Positions 26,753 through 36,749 of a DNA stretch of 37,039 nt are shown piece after piece. The notes beneath the pieces are model-generated. The model was given only the letters and a program-made list of their open reading frames with translations, did no database searches and was not told the DNA's origin. This DNA comes from an uncultured Alphaproteobacteria bacterium (GTDB taxonomy: Bacteria; Pseudomonadota; Alphaproteobacteria; Micavibrionales; Micavibrionaceae), in NCBI GenBank assembly GCA_937934135.1, contig CALHAW010000028.1, forward strand, positions 1-37,039, read 5' to 3'. A program made the translations under genes and the position numbers. The stretch's first letter is position 1. The number at the start of each line of letters is the position of its first letter.

Positions 26753-28260
26753 TACAAATTTATTTTTTTACACAGAAGTTTTATCTTAGTAAAATTTCTA
26801 TCCGAAAGATTAGCGCGTAAAAAACTTACAAACACCTCTCTAACTCCATGATAGAAGCGATAAATTTTATATTTAAATTTATATTTAAATTTCCCCCAAA
26901 CGACATGCCAAACAAAAAAATCTTTAGTCTGCAAATGCTGAATAAGAGACAAATCATATAAATCTTTCGTTGTTTTTCTATACTTTTTTAGCTTAGCAAG
27001 CGTGTTTAATCCTATAAATTTCAACCCATTCATATAAAAATGATGGCGCGGATCAGTTAGTATTTCATCGGATGTCAGACCCAATTCTTCATATTCACCC
27101 TCATGTATTGCTATATCTGAGTTACTTGCAAACAGCGCACTCTCTTTTAAAACTGTTGTAATGTAATCAAGATCATTGACATCCCTTAAGCCATGAAGCG
27201 CTAACACCCCACCTGTATCAATCGCAGTTTTTTTCTGAAGGTTATTATCGATAATAATTTTAGAATATTCTTTAAATAATTTATCAAATTTGGGTGTCTC
27301 AATATTAATTGCGTGATTAAGCCAAAAAAATGCATTCTCATTAAAAAAAACATTTGCCAAATTAACAGTCTCATCATGTGTATCTGTAGTATGAAATGCA
27401 TGCTTATTCGAAACATGGTGTGTTCGCATCTTTTCCTTTACGGGCCTAACTGGCTCTGTTTCTTGAAAAAACACTAATTTAACAAACGCCATATTTTTAA
27501 AACGTGATTCAGTAAACTCATGTGCATTTCGCTCCGACCACCATTCATGATGTCCGTATAACATAGTTTGAAGACGCTTAAGCCCTTCAAAACTTAAAGG
27601 AACATCATGTTCAAAATCAATTTCAAAATTTTGAGCCAAAACATCACGCGCCAAATTGTGCGCATCCACAGAAACCGGAAACATTACGGCGCAGCGTGTT
27701 TGTGGTTTAAGCGCTACATACTCCCTCGCAACATCATGGATCACCTTTAAATCCACTCCAAAGCTTTTTAGGTCATTGAATGTAATCTTTTGGGGCGCAC
27801 CCTTCATTTCAATACACGGAAGTTTTTCTGTGTTCATAGCCAACGCTATCGCTAACCTATGAGCGCCATCAATAATCGTATTTTCACATGTTGGAATAAT
27901 AGACTGATTTTCTTGATAACCTTGATCTTGCATTGATTCAATCAACCGATCAAAGGATTCTAAATATTCAGGCATTGTTGAACGCCCCGGGTCCAATGCA
28001 CCTTTAGTAAAGTTATTAGTTTGATTTATTATAAGCTCTTTATAGATATGCTTCGCCCATTTTATACCCTGACCTGTAAATTGAGCGCGGGCATAAATAT
28101 ATCTTACAACAACATCTAAGCGTTGTGCGTTTAAAAGCTGCATAGGGTTTTTAAACTCTAATTGCTCTCCTTGCGCCAAATCATAATCTTTAAAAGTATT
28201 AGGGTGAATACGTTTTCTCAAGCCCTGTTGATTATTTTTGTTTAGCACCGTCATGGTCAT
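26752..28260 (-). CDS. Large protein with ParB-like and nucleotidyltransferase-like segments, function unknown
   Basis: I cannot name a family for this 502-aa protein. Residues about 95-155 resemble the ParB/sulfiredoxin-like fold: IIPTCENTIIDGAHRLAIAL (121-140) has the DGxHR core. Residues 345-445 resemble a small nucleotidyltransferase: TGGVLALHGLRDVNDLDYI (349-367) matches the hG...DxD pattern (D363, D365), and FIGLNTLAKLKKYR with TKDLYDLSLI resembles the K-x-R...KD-x-DL tail of AbiEii-type proteins. The middle (about 185-300) is uncharacterised, and the C-terminal tail is very basic and aromatic. It is embedded between a methyltransferase-like and a fucosyltransferase gene with one-base and 4-bp overlaps, so it belongs to the polysaccharide operon. 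Roles in glycan modification or regulation are both guesses. Confidence 0.7.
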   Translation of the reverse strand: MTMTVLNKNNQQGLRKRIHPNTFKDYDLAQGEQLEFKNPMQLLNAQRLDVVVRYIYARAQFTGQGIKWAKHIYKELIINQTNNFTKGALDPGRSTMPEYLESFDRLIESMQDQGYQENQSIIPTCENTIIDGAHRLAIALAMNTEKLPCIEMKGAPQKITFNDLKSFGVDLKVIHDVAREYVALKPQTRCAVMFPVSVDAHNLARDVLAQNFEIDFEHDVPLSFEGLKRLQTMLYGHHEWWSERNAHEFTESRFKNMAFVKLVFFQETEPVRPVKEKMRTHHVSNKHAFHTTDTHDETVNLANVFFNENAFFWLNHAINIETPKFDKLFKEYSKIIIDNNLQKKTAIDTGGVLALHGLRDVNDLDYITTVLKESALFASNSDIAIHEGEYEELGLTSDEILTDPRHHFYMNGLKFIGLNTLAKLKKYRKTTKDLYDLSLIQHLQTKDFFVWHVVWGKFKYKFKYKIYRFYHGVREVFVSFLRANLSDRNFTKIKLLCKKINL

Positions 28261-29021
28261 GCACTCTTTTTAAATTCAAAAAGACCACAAGAAAAATTAC
28301 TATTCTTATAATCTGTATGCACTGCCTTATCTATATAATCGCCATCATCATTAACAACAGAGAAGCTTTCAAGAATAAATGTCGGAAATAAATCAATAAT
28401 AGTTTGAACATCAAAAACACGGTGCGCATTAAATGCTAATTTTTGCTTACCAATAGGTACAGAAAGATACAGAGTTCCCCCTTTTTTTATAACGCGCGCC
28501 AATGATTGTGCAAAAACTCTATAGGCATCTGGCTGAATTGGGTCACCATAACGCCCAAGCCCAAAATGCTCCATTGCATGCAAACATGACACAGATTCAA
28601 GTTCCTGATCTTTGAACGTTGCCATTTCTGTGGCATCGTCTTGTATAAATTTCAGATTTTCATAGGGAGAAACAAGAGGACGAATATCAACAACCTCAAC
28701 AGTACGGTGGGAAAGTAAAGAGGTAATAAAACCATCAATACGCGACCCTATATCGACATGACGGTTTGGTTTGGCATCATATATTTTTGTTGCCGCCCAT
28801 AAATCTTGATGAACATAGTGGCCTTTTATTATTCCTGCACTCTCACGATAATCATTTAATACAGGCATAATATTTTTAAATTCTAATGGAAAGCATGCGC
28901 TTTGTTGCCTTTTATAACCACGGTAATTTTTTATAAAACGTGAAATAGAAGAACATCCTTTAATAAACTGAATAGGATTAAGACCGTGCATTTCAAAAAA
29001 ACGCTTAATATTTTTAAGCAT
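28257..29021 (-). CDS. DUF268 methyltransferase-like protein
   Basis: I start it at the ATG at 29021 ([13 protein letters not shown], 254 aa) because CAGG lies 9 bases upstream; a GTG/ATG-type start at 29051 would overlap fcl by 38 bp. The domain resembles class I SAM methyltransferases: [17 protein letters not shown] (a motif I equivalent), [17 protein letters not shown], then [17 protein letters not shown], which is the DUF268 hallmark. DUF268 members are commonly encoded in surface-glycan loci and their reaction is unproven. It overlaps the fcl end by 8 bp and the next gene by 4 bp. Confidence 0.88.
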   Translation of the reverse strand: MLKNIKRFFEMHGLNPIQFIKGCSSISRFIKNYRGYKRQQSACFPLEFKNIMPVLNDYRESAGIIKGHYVHQDLWAATKIYDAKPNRHVDIGSRIDGFITSLLSHRTVEVVDIRPLVSPYENLKFIQDDATEMATFKDQELESVSCLHAMEHFGLGRYGDPIQPDAYRVFAQSLARVIKKGGTLYLSVPIGKQKLAFNAHRVFDVQTIIDLFPTFILESFSVVNDDGDYIDKAVHTDYKNSNFSCGLFEFKKSA

Positions 29022-30000
29022 TTTTAACCTGCATTTTCTTTGCACCCACATTTTCTAAGAAGTTTTTCCCTCCGTTAACTAGAATATCATCATACGTCAT
29101 CTTTAATCCTTCTTCCAAAGTATAGCTCGGGCACCAGCCTAGCGCCTTCAGCTTACTAGAATCCATCAACTTGCGCATCGTGCCATCTGGGCGTGTCGTA
29201 TCTATCGTAATTTCTCCCTTATAACCAACCGTCTTTGCCACCAGATTTGCAAAATCTAAAATGGATATTTCCTTTCCTGTACCTATATTAAGAAAAGAAT
29301 GGTCACTATAATTTTCCATCGTGAATATACAAGCATCCGCTAAATCATCCACATACATAAATTCACGAAGCGGCGTACCCGTTCCCCAGATAGCGACAGA
29401 ACTTTTATTCGCTTCTTTAGCTTCATGAAACCGCCGAATAAATGCAGCAGGAACATGTGAATTTTCAAGGTGATAATTGTCACCAGGCCCATAAAGATTG
29501 GTTGGCATGACAGATATGAAATCAGCGCCGTGTTGCTTACGATACGCTTCACACAATTTAATACCTGCAATTTTGGCAATCGCATACCATTCGTTTGTAG
29601 GCTCTAATGCACCAGTGAGTAAGTATTCCTCCCGCATTGGTTGACTGGATTCTTTAGGATAAATGCAAGACGAGCCTAAAAACATTAATTTTTCAATTTT
29701 TTGCTGATACGCCGCGTGGATTATATTTGCTGCAATTTGTATATTATCGTACAAAAACGTTGCGGGGTATGTGCTATTCGCGTAAATACCACCCACCTTT
29801 GCCGCAGACAAAAAAACCGCTTCGGGTTTATTCTGCGCGATCCAATCATTGACTTGTGATTGATTTGTTAAATCAAGTGTGTCACGCCCTACCGTTAAAA
29901 CTTCGTGACCACACTTGGTTAACTTACGCACCAATGCTGATCCGACCATGCCATTGTGACCCGCAACCCAGATACGCTTTTTATGAAGTGAATACGTCAT
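29014..30000 (-). CDS. fcl: GDP-L-fucose synthase
   Basis: Fcl (WcaG) epimerises and reduces GDP-4-keto-6-deoxymannose to GDP-L-fucose using NADPH. The frame opens with a TTG at 30015, but the ATG at 30000 gives [20 protein letters not shown] (328 aa), which fits the family better. The dinucleotide fold GHNGMVG is at 14-20. The catalytic triad appears as GSSCIYP (109-115, Ser110) and Y139-x3-K143 in [23 protein letters not shown] follows. It lies directly after gmd, the conventional order. Confidence 0.96.
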   Translation of the reverse strand: MTYSLHKKRIWVAGHNGMVGSALVRKLTKCGHEVLTVGRDTLDLTNQSQVNDWIAQNKPEAVFLSAAKVGGIYANSTYPATFLYDNIQIAANIIHAAYQQKIEKLMFLGSSCIYPKESSQPMREEYLLTGALEPTNEWYAIAKIAGIKLCEAYRKQHGADFISVMPTNLYGPGDNYHLENSHVPAAFIRRFHEAKEANKSSVAIWGTGTPLREFMYVDDLADACIFTMENYSDHSFLNIGTGKEISILDFANLVAKTVGYKGEITIDTTRPDGTMRKLMDSSKLKALGWCPSYTLEEGLKMTYDDILVNGGKNFLENVGAKKMQVKNA

Positions 30001-30015
30001 TATTATTCTTTTCAA

Positions 30016-31092
30016 TCAAGCTTCTTCATGATGATAATGTTCACTGCTAACACGCGCTAAATCAGAAGCCATCATATCTTGAACAAGTTCTTCAAATTTT
30101 ATTTTTGGTTCCCATCCCAATTTTTCTTTTGCTTTTGTTGCATCACCAAGCAGTAAATCTACTTCCGTGGGCCGGAAATAACGTGGATCGATGGCGACAA
30201 CCGTTTTACCTGTTTCTTCGCTAATACCAATTTCATCTACACCCTGCCCTTCCCATTTAATATTATGACCTATGTGCTTGAAAGAGGCTTCAACAAATTC
30301 CCGGACCGATCGCGTTTCACCTGTGGCCAAAACAAAATCATCTGGTTCATCATGTTGAACTATACGCCACATTCCCTCTACATAATCTTTTGCGTGTCCC
30401 CAATCTCTTTTAGCGTCTATATTTCCAAGGTAAATACATTCTTGTAAGCCTAAATGAATAGATGCTACGGCGCGCGTTATCTTACGCGTTACAAAAGTTT
30501 CACCGCGGATTGGGCTTTCATGATTAAATAAGATACCATTAGAAGCGTGCATCCCATAAGCCTCACGATAATTCACCGTGATCCAATAAGCATAAAGTTT
30601 AGCCGCGGCATAAGGACTCCTTGGATAAAACGGTGTCGTTTCCGTCTGTGGAGTTTCCTGTACTTTTCCATACAGTTCTGATGTTGAAGCTTGATAAAAA
30701 CGCGTTTTCTTTTCCATGCCCAATATTCGAATTGCTTCAAGCATGCGTAACGCACCAACGGCATCTGCATTTGCAGTATATTCAGGTGTATCAAAACTGA
30801 CCTGCACATGACTTTGCGCAGCAAGGTTATAAATTTCATCTGGTTGGGTTAATTGAATAATACGTATTAAGTTCGTAGAGTCTGTCATATCACCATAATG
30901 AAGTTTAAACCGTATATGTTGTTCATGGGGATCTTGATAGATATGATTAATACGCTCAGTATTAAACGAAGATGAGCGACGCTTTATTCCATGCACTATA
31001 TACCCTTTATCCAACAGAAGATCTGCAAGATAAGCACCATCTTGGCCAGTAATACCAGTAATGAGCGCGGTCTTTTGGCTTTTTGTATCCAT
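30016..31092 (-). CDS. gmd: GDP-mannose 4,6-dehydratase
   Basis: Gmd converts GDP-mannose into GDP-4-keto-6-deoxymannose, the common precursor of GDP-fucose and GDP-rhamnose. The 358-aa product has the family's opening [19 protein letters not shown], the NADP fold motif GITGQDG at 13-19, [16 protein letters not shown], and an active site of STSELYG (136-142) plus Y161-x3-K165 in [29 protein letters not shown] is also typical. The start is 20 bp after the manC stop. Confidence 0.97.
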   Translation of the reverse strand: MDTKSQKTALITGITGQDGAYLADLLLDKGYIVHGIKRRSSSFNTERINHIYQDPHEQHIRFKLHYGDMTDSTNLIRIIQLTQPDEIYNLAAQSHVQVSFDTPEYTANADAVGALRMLEAIRILGMEKKTRFYQASTSELYGKVQETPQTETTPFYPRSPYAAAKLYAYWITVNYREAYGMHASNGILFNHESPIRGETFVTRKITRAVASIHLGLQECIYLGNIDAKRDWGHAKDYVEGMWRIVQHDEPDDFVLATGETRSVREFVEASFKHIGHNIKWEGQGVDEIGISEETGKTVVAIDPRYFRPTEVDLLLGDATKAKEKLGWEPKIKFEELVQDMMASDLARVSSEHYHHEEA

Positions 31093-31112
31093 AATTTTAA
31101 TACCTTTTTCTT

Positions 31113-32537
31113 TTAATCTTCAAGCCTATTATAATCATCTTCAATACGGAAGATATCATCTTCACCTAAATAATGACCTGTTTGAACTTCAATAATCTCT
31201 AATGGTTGTTCCGCTCTATTTTCAATCCGATGCACGGCACCACATGGAATATAAACAGATTCATTGACGGGAACATCGAAAACATCGTCATTACACGTTA
31301 CTGTGGCAATACCGCTCACAACAACCCAATGCTCACTACGATGTTTATGTTTTTGTAAGGAAAGCCGCGCCCCTGAATCAATAGTAAGTTTTTTAACCTT
31401 AAAACCGTTTTGCTCCTCTAATATCTCATACCCTCCCCATGGACGCATGCTATATAAATTCTCATCAACCTCAACCTGTTGTGCTTCCTTTAAATCATTA
31501 ACTAATTCCTTGATATCTTCCGAACGATTTTTAGGTGCAATAAAAACAGCATCCTTCATCGAAACTGCAACAATATCATCCAGACCTAAAACACCTAAAA
31601 CTGGCCCCTCACTGTGTAAATATGAATTTTTAACATCACAGGCAAAGACTGCTCCCATAGAAACATTATTATTTTTGTCTTTCTCCGAAATACTCCATAA
31701 TGCTTCCCAACATCCTAAATCATTCCATTCTAAATCTAACGGAATAACGGCGGAGGCATCGGTTTTTTCCATCACCGCAGTATCAAAAGCTTCTGATTGA
31801 ATAGCGGCAAATGCATCATGATTAAGCAAAACATCGCCAAGATCATCTGTCGATTTTTCCCAAGCTTTCCGTGCATCCTCCAGAATATAGGGCGCATGCT
31901 TTTCAAGCTCTGCCAAAATCGTACTGGCTTTGCCCATAAAAATACCCGCATTCCAAAAGAAGTTTGAGTCCCTTAAAAAACTTTCAGCCGTTTTTTCATC
32001 AGGTTTTTCATGAAAGCTTTTAACGTTAAACCCCGTATCAATAGGGTGACTACGCTCAATATATCCAAATCCTGTATGAGGCGATGTTGGCTTAATTCCG
32101 AAAACCACTAAATGCCCTTTTTGTGATAAAGACACGCCCTGCGCCATTGCTTTCTCAAATGCCTGATGGTCAGGGATATAATGATCGGAAGGTATTATTA
32201 ACAACACATCATCAATATTTTGGGCAGCAAGCGCCGCTATACATACTGCTGCCGCAGTATTACGCCCACAAGGCTCCATTATAATTTTTGTCTTTTTTGA
32301 TGTGTCCGTACCCAACATTTTTTTAATTAAAAAACGATGTTTTTGTGACGTAATGATGACAGGACTACTGAAATAAGACGAAGATGAACATCGGTCTACT
32401 GTCTGCTCAAACAAACTTTTTTGTGACAACAGTGAAATAAATTGTTTTGGCTGATTAGATCGTGATAAAGGCCATAAACGCGTCCCCGAACCACCAGATA
32501 AAACAACGGGTGTTATAATTTGCTTCGTATTATCCAT
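31113..32537 (-). CDS. manC: Bifunctional mannose-1-phosphate guanylyltransferase / mannose-6-phosphate isomerase
   Basis: I start at the ATG at 32537 ([20 protein letters not shown], 474 aa), the family length. The frame extends 51 bases further into the FkbM gene without homology-like content. The pyrophosphorylase signature is [20 protein letters not shown] (13-32), and GIFMG with WNAG supports the sugar site. The C-terminal cupin from about 345 ([20 protein letters not shown]), with [10 protein letters not shown] and the final [17 protein letters not shown], is the type II phosphomannose isomerase. It produces GDP-mannose for Gmd. The phosphomannomutase needed between the two steps is not in this window. 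Confidence 0.96.
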   Translation of the reverse strand: MDNTKQIITPVVLSGGSGTRLWPLSRSNQPKQFISLLSQKSLFEQTVDRCSSSSYFSSPVIITSQKHRFLIKKMLGTDTSKKTKIIMEPCGRNTAAAVCIAALAAQNIDDVLLIIPSDHYIPDHQAFEKAMAQGVSLSQKGHLVVFGIKPTSPHTGFGYIERSHPIDTGFNVKSFHEKPDEKTAESFLRDSNFFWNAGIFMGKASTILAELEKHAPYILEDARKAWEKSTDDLGDVLLNHDAFAAIQSEAFDTAVMEKTDASAVIPLDLEWNDLGCWEALWSISEKDKNNNVSMGAVFACDVKNSYLHSEGPVLGVLGLDDIVAVSMKDAVFIAPKNRSEDIKELVNDLKEAQQVEVDENLYSMRPWGGYEILEEQNGFKVKKLTIDSGARLSLQKHKHRSEHWVVVSGIATVTCNDDVFDVPVNESVYIPCGAVHRIENRAEQPLEIIEVQTGHYLGEDDIFRIEDDYNRLED

Positions 32538-33372
32538 TGTGTTCAATTTCAATCTTATCCTTGAATGTTGCGTACTTCCCTGCAGCAACGATTAAACCAT
32601 CTTCAGAAAAGCTTTCCTCTGGACTATGCTCTACTAGGATTTTATATCCATTCTCTTCTAGTAATGAAATACAAGATTGATGTTTATCATCATGAGAAGA
32701 AATGAATATATAATCGATGCTATTATTTTTTAATGCTTGCTCTCCACCAGTTAACATGGCCATCTCTGCCCCTTGAATATCGGCATGAAGAACATTAACA
32801 CTTTTCAGGTTTTTGATTGTTAAATATTCGTCAATCGTGATTGGTTCAGCTAATTCAATATTTTTTTTATCTACTTCAGCACTTTGCTCTATAGAGCGTT
32901 CTGGATCTTGAATATAAAAAGCATCTGCAGCAATTTCCTTACCATTCAATGAGAAATTTAATTGTCCAATTAAACGTTTCCAATCTACTGGTTCAATTAA
33001 AAAATTTTTTCTTTTCGGTTTTTTATAAGAAAACCAAAGGGAGTAATAAGACCAAAAACTCCCAATTTCAATCATAACTCCATCGTCAGGAATATGTTGA
33101 AGAATATTATAAAATATTTTTTCCTCTTGAGGTTCGTGATGCCCTTTAAGAATTTTAATAATTTTAGTCATAGGCGCGCCATGATAGCATCCCGCGAATA
33201 TTTTCACGCCATTATGCATAATCTGAACAGGCACACCTTTCCAGTTGATGACTTGCCCTGCATTTTCTACCTTAGGTATGTCAAAGCAGTCATTCGCCTT
33301 CCGTGCCAAACGGATACGTTTGCTCCATGTATCTAAGCGTAAAATATGTTTTAATGCCGTTTTATTGATCAT
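32530..33372 (-). CDS. FkbM-family methyltransferase
   Basis: The frame opens far upstream inside wzt. The ATG at 33372, one base past the wzt stop, gives MINKTALKHILRLDTWSKRI (280 aa) and is my choice; an ATG at 33387 overlaps wzt by 14 bases and is the alternative. SAM-binding motif I is VMIEIGSFWSYYSLWF (about 99-114), with FLIEPVDWKR as the second block and VLHADIQGAEMAMLTGG as the DxxGxE block with Gln for Val/Glu. It should O-methylate a glycan, perhaps as a chain cap. Together with the GT10 fusion this operon has two FkbM-type domains. Confidence 0.88.
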   Translation of the reverse strand: MINKTALKHILRLDTWSKRIRLARKANDCFDIPKVENAGQVINWKGVPVQIMHNGVKIFAGCYHGAPMTKIIKILKGHHEPQEEKIFYNILQHIPDDGVMIEIGSFWSYYSLWFSYKKPKRKNFLIEPVDWKRLIGQLNFSLNGKEIAADAFYIQDPERSIEQSAEVDKKNIELAEPITIDEYLTIKNLKSVNVLHADIQGAEMAMLTGGEQALKNNSIDYIFISSHDDKHQSCISLLEENGYKILVEHSPEESFSEDGLIVAAGKYATFKDKIEIEHNG

Positions 33373-33373
33373 T

Positions 33374-34645
33374 TTAATTTTCTTCATTAGCATGCCAATT
33401 AATAACTGGCGCCACGATTGAATGCCTCCTATTTGTCCAAAAATTTGAACGATCTCGATGCCCTTGTATAGAAATAGTAATCCCAATAGGCGAAGTATCT
33501 AACTTATAAATTGGTCTATCGTTTTGAACACCAGCAATCATAACCAAACGATAATCCCCATCATTTAAAAAATTTACTGGCAATTTTGACGATAGCGTAT
33601 TCTTACCTTTAACAATCTGAACTCTCTCCCCACTTGCATCTGTTGTGTATGTCCAGTAAAGCAATGCTCCCATACTGTCAAAAAGAGCATATCCTACGGA
33701 TAAGGCTTTTTCTACTTCCATCATTTCGAAGTTTATATTTACTTCAACATCCTCATCACCAGCAATCGGGCGCTTGATAATTTGAGAATCTATAGAAAGA
33801 TAGAGTTTCTTAGGCTTAAAAATAAAATCTTTTGCATCATAACTATCTTCATCCGCATCCCAATAAGTTCTAGCGTCGCTCTCAATGCTCATATATTCGG
33901 CGACGACTGCATCAATATCATAACTATCTTTATAAATTGTTCCGTCCCTAAGATAAATTCCACGGTTACAAAGCTGACGAATAATATTCATGTTATGCGA
34001 TACAAAAAGGATTGTGCGGCCCGTTTTTGCTACATCTTTAATAGCACCCAAACATTTCTTTTGAAATTCATAATCACCAACCGCTAACACTTCATCAATA
34101 ATAAGGATTTCTGGGTCTAAATGCGCTGCAACAGAAAATGCCAATCTCGCCTTCATACCGCTCGAATAATGCTTAACAGGCGTATCAATAAAATCTCCAA
34201 CCCCTGAAAATTCGATAATGTCATCAAATTTCTTTTGGATCTCCTCACGGCTCATTCCTAAAATAGCACCATTCATAAATACATTTTCACGCCCTGATAA
34301 TTCAGGATGAAAACCTGTTCCCACCTCCAATAATGATCCTACACGTCCGTGCATCGTAACTTCACCAGATGTAGGAAGAGATATTTGAGATAATATTTTT
34401 AACAACGTACTTTTACCCGCGCCGTTACGACCAATCAGGCCAATAATGTCACCTTGATTGACCTCAAATGAAATATCTTTAAGCGCAGAAAAAAATTCTT
34501 GTTCTCGCTTAGGAAGCCTCCCTTTTGTAAATAGGTTTTTTACACCATTGGCTAATCCATCTCTCAATGTCCCATACCGCGCCTCACCAGGTATTTGACG
34601 GCGAAAATCTTTTCTTAAATTACATGCTTCAATAATAACACTCAT
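33374..34645 (-). CDS. wzt: Polysaccharide ABC exporter ATPase, Wzt type with C-terminal extension
   Basis: This is a 423-aa protein. The nucleotide-binding domain (about 1-245) has Walker A GRNGAGKST (72-80), signature YSSGMK (160-165), Walker B LIIDE (181-185) and switch His217. The extra 170 residues form a beta-rich Wzt_C-type domain (DVEVNINFEM, GDYRLVMIAG). In characterised O-antigen systems this domain recognises the finished, capped chain end before export. That fits with the FkbM methyltransferase gene directly downstream, a possible capping enzyme. Its ATG overlaps the wzm stop by 4 bp. Confidence 0.95.
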   Translation of the reverse strand: MSVIIEACNLRKDFRRQIPGEARYGTLRDGLANGVKNLFTKGRLPKREQEFFSALKDISFEVNQGDIIGLIGRNGAGKSTLLKILSQISLPTSGEVTMHGRVGSLLEVGTGFHPELSGRENVFMNGAILGMSREEIQKKFDDIIEFSGVGDFIDTPVKHYSSGMKARLAFSVAAHLDPEILIIDEVLAVGDYEFQKKCLGAIKDVAKTGRTILFVSHNMNIIRQLCNRGIYLRDGTIYKDSYDIDAVVAEYMSIESDARTYWDADEDSYDAKDFIFKPKKLYLSIDSQIIKRPIAGDEDVEVNINFEMMEVEKALSVGYALFDSMGALLYWTYTTDASGERVQIVKGKNTLSSKLPVNFLNDGDYRLVMIAGVQNDRPIYKLDTSPIGITISIQGHRDRSNFWTNRRHSIVAPVINWHANEEN

Positions 34646-35493
34646 ATGCGATCCACCATTTTGGCCTCTAAGTTTCTAAAAACTTTAAAACCAATAATTA
34701 ACAGCCCGAAAGTCACAAAACCATAAATCAGATACGCCGCCATGGGCGGTGGCGCACTGCCCAATACAGCCCACCGCATCGATTCAATGACAGTAGAGAT
34801 AGGATTAAACATAAAAATCCATTGGTGCTTTTCTGGCACTGCTGACACTGGGTAAATGACCGGACTAAGAAACATTAAAATTTGCACCATGAAAGGCAAT
34901 AAAATACCTACATCACGATACAGAGCATTAATGGGCGCTAAAATTAAAGAGATTCCAAATGCTAACAATCCAGCCATTAACATAAATACAGGAAGTAACA
35001 TTATAGTTAGGCTTAAATCTACACCACTAATCGCTATAAAAACAACAAGCACGAAACCCGCAAACAAGAAATCTAAACCAGCACTAAAACAAATACTGAG
35101 AGGGAGCAACATACGCGGAAAATATATTTTAGTAATAACCGATGCTTGCTCGACCAATATCAAACTACCCTCCGTCACGCAACGGTTGAAATATTGCCAC
35201 ATGATTAATCCCGACATCACGAATATGGGATAGGGTATTTCTGTCGGAATGCGGGCGACAAAGCTGAACACAAAGCTAAATATTGCTGTCATAACAATGG
35301 GTTGAAGTATAACCCATAAAAAGCCAATGGTTGCCTGTTTGTACCTCACAGATACATCACGTTGCACGAACATTAAAAGCAATTCTCGGTTGCTCCAAAT
35401 ATCCTTAATTTCATCAAGCAATTTACGCGCCCGCACAGGCTTTATCACAAGCTTATAATTTTCAACGGTTTCGTCAGATATATTTGATTGCAT
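34642..35493 (-). CDS. wzm: Polysaccharide ABC exporter permease, Wzm type
   Basis: The 283-aa membrane protein is an ABC-2 permease with about six hydrophobic segments. The N-terminal cytoplasmic part has DIWSNRELLLMFVQRDVSVR followed by YKQATIGFLWVILQPIVM, the family's amphipathic coupling region and first span. The MLSPVIYPVSAVP-like loop before the last spans (here FLSPVIYPVSAVPEKHQW) is typical. It forms the channel through which Wzt drives the undecaprenyl-linked polymer across the inner membrane. It is the first gene of the 12-gene leftward operon. Confidence 0.95.
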   Translation of the reverse strand: MQSNISDETVENYKLVIKPVRARKLLDEIKDIWSNRELLLMFVQRDVSVRYKQATIGFLWVILQPIVMTAIFSFVFSFVARIPTEIPYPIFVMSGLIMWQYFNRCVTEGSLILVEQASVITKIYFPRMLLPLSICFSAGLDFLFAGFVLVVFIAISGVDLSLTIMLLPVFMLMAGLLAFGISLILAPINALYRDVGILLPFMVQILMFLSPVIYPVSAVPEKHQWIFMFNPISTVIESMRWAVLGSAPPPMAAYLIYGFVTFGLLIIGFKVFRNLEAKMVDRI

Positions 35494-35618
35494 TTTTGCT
35501 TAAGGTATCTATTTTGTACAAAGCATACTCTATATAGGGGCTATAGAAAATTACAATGTTTTTTGCTCCCCTTGGAAAAACCATTCTAGCATTATTTAAA
35601 ACAATATCTTGAAATATT

Positions 35619-36629
35619 ATGAAAAAAAATAAGAATATTATTGTATTAGGCGGTGCTGGCTATATTGGCAGCCACACCGCACAGGCGCTTCACTTATCTG
35701 GATATACACCAATCATCGTAGATAACTTATCACGCGGCCACCGTCTGTTATGCGGAGATTTCACACTCGAACAGGCTGATATTTTAGATACCAACGCGCT
35801 GATTACCATATTTGAAAGCTACACCCCATTGGCCATTATGCATTTTGCCGCATTTACAGATGTTGCAGAATCCGTTAGCAACCCCGATATCTACCATAAT
35901 AATAATGTTAAGGGTACGGCTTCGGTTTTGAAAGCCATGGCAGTCGCTAACATTCCTTACATTATATTCTCAAGCACTGCAGCAGTGTATGGACAGCCTA
36001 AAAATTCTAATCCATTATTAGAGACAGATGATCTGCTACCTATCAATCCTTACGGAGAAACGAAAAAAAAGGCAGAAACTCTTATCCAAAATTCTCCTGA
36101 CATTAAATCTATATGTTTACGTTATTTTAACGCCGCAGGCGCTCATGACTCAAACAATATAGGTGAATCTCATTTTCCTGAAACACACCTCATCCCTCTC
36201 ATTATACAAGCAGCATTAAAATTGCGCAGCGATATTTCTATATTTGGGAATAACTACAACACCAAGGATGGAACATGTGTTCGAGATTATATACATGTTA
36301 TGGATTTAGCAGATGCCCACATGAAAGCGTTAGAATATTTATTAATCAGTCAGGAAAATAATATTTTTAATTTAGGAAATGGCAGCGGGTATAGCGTACA
36401 AGAAGTGATTAATATGGTTAGCCACGTTACCAATAAATCCATAGGCGTTAAGAACGCTAAACCTCGAAAAGGTGACCCAGCAACACTTATTGCCAACGCC
36501 ACTAAAGCAAATGAAATTTTAGAATGGGTCCCTAAGATAACATTACAAAATATTGTAAAAAGCGCTTACCAATGGCATCAATCAGATACATATCAAGCAC
36601 TCTTAAAAAACGCCCAACGTTACTCCTAA
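35619..36629 (+). CDS. galE: UDP-glucose 4-epimerase
   Basis: GalE interconverts UDP-glucose and UDP-galactose (some members also the N-acetyl forms). The 336-aa product has IIVLGGAGYIGSHTAQAL (7-24), FAAFTDVAESVSNPDIYH, SSTAAVYG (118-125), and the catalytic Y145-x3-K149 in NPYGETKKKAE. LRYFNAAGA and GTCVRDYIHVMDLADAH complete the family pattern. It is transcribed divergently from wzm over a 125-bp gap and probably supplies a galactose-type sugar for the same polymer, which would provide an acceptor for the alpha-1,2-fucosyltransferase. No strong RBS is visible. Confidence 0.95.
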   Translation: MKKNKNIIVLGGAGYIGSHTAQALHLSGYTPIIVDNLSRGHRLLCGDFTLEQADILDTNALITIFESYTPLAIMHFAAFTDVAESVSNPDIYHNNNVKGTASVLKAMAVANIPYIIFSSTAAVYGQPKNSNPLLETDDLLPINPYGETKKKAETLIQNSPDIKSICLRYFNAAGAHDSNNIGESHFPETHLIPLIIQAALKLRSDISIFGNNYNTKDGTCVRDYIHVMDLADAHMKALEYLLISQENNIFNLGNGSGYSVQEVINMVSHVTNKSIGVKNAKPRKGDPATLIANATKANEILEWVPKITLQNIVKSAYQWHQSDTYQALLKNAQRYS

Positions 36630-36749
36630 ATCTTGCGACTCTAGGTAAACGCTGAAGAACTAAAGAAAATTATAACATCCCCTCAAACCATTACGAATCA
36701 ATGGATTGCGAGCTTAAATGAACTATAACGAACGATGAAAGGGGGATAA

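Noticed and set aside
32538-32588. Longer N-terminus for manC
   Set aside because: The 17 extra residues overlap the upstream methyltransferase gene and are absent from the enzyme family.
36633-36643. Short repeat CTTGCGACTCTA shared with the end of the hydrolase gene near 7738
   Set aside because: Only about 12 bases are shared and the flanks differ, so chance is likely in a 37-kb window.
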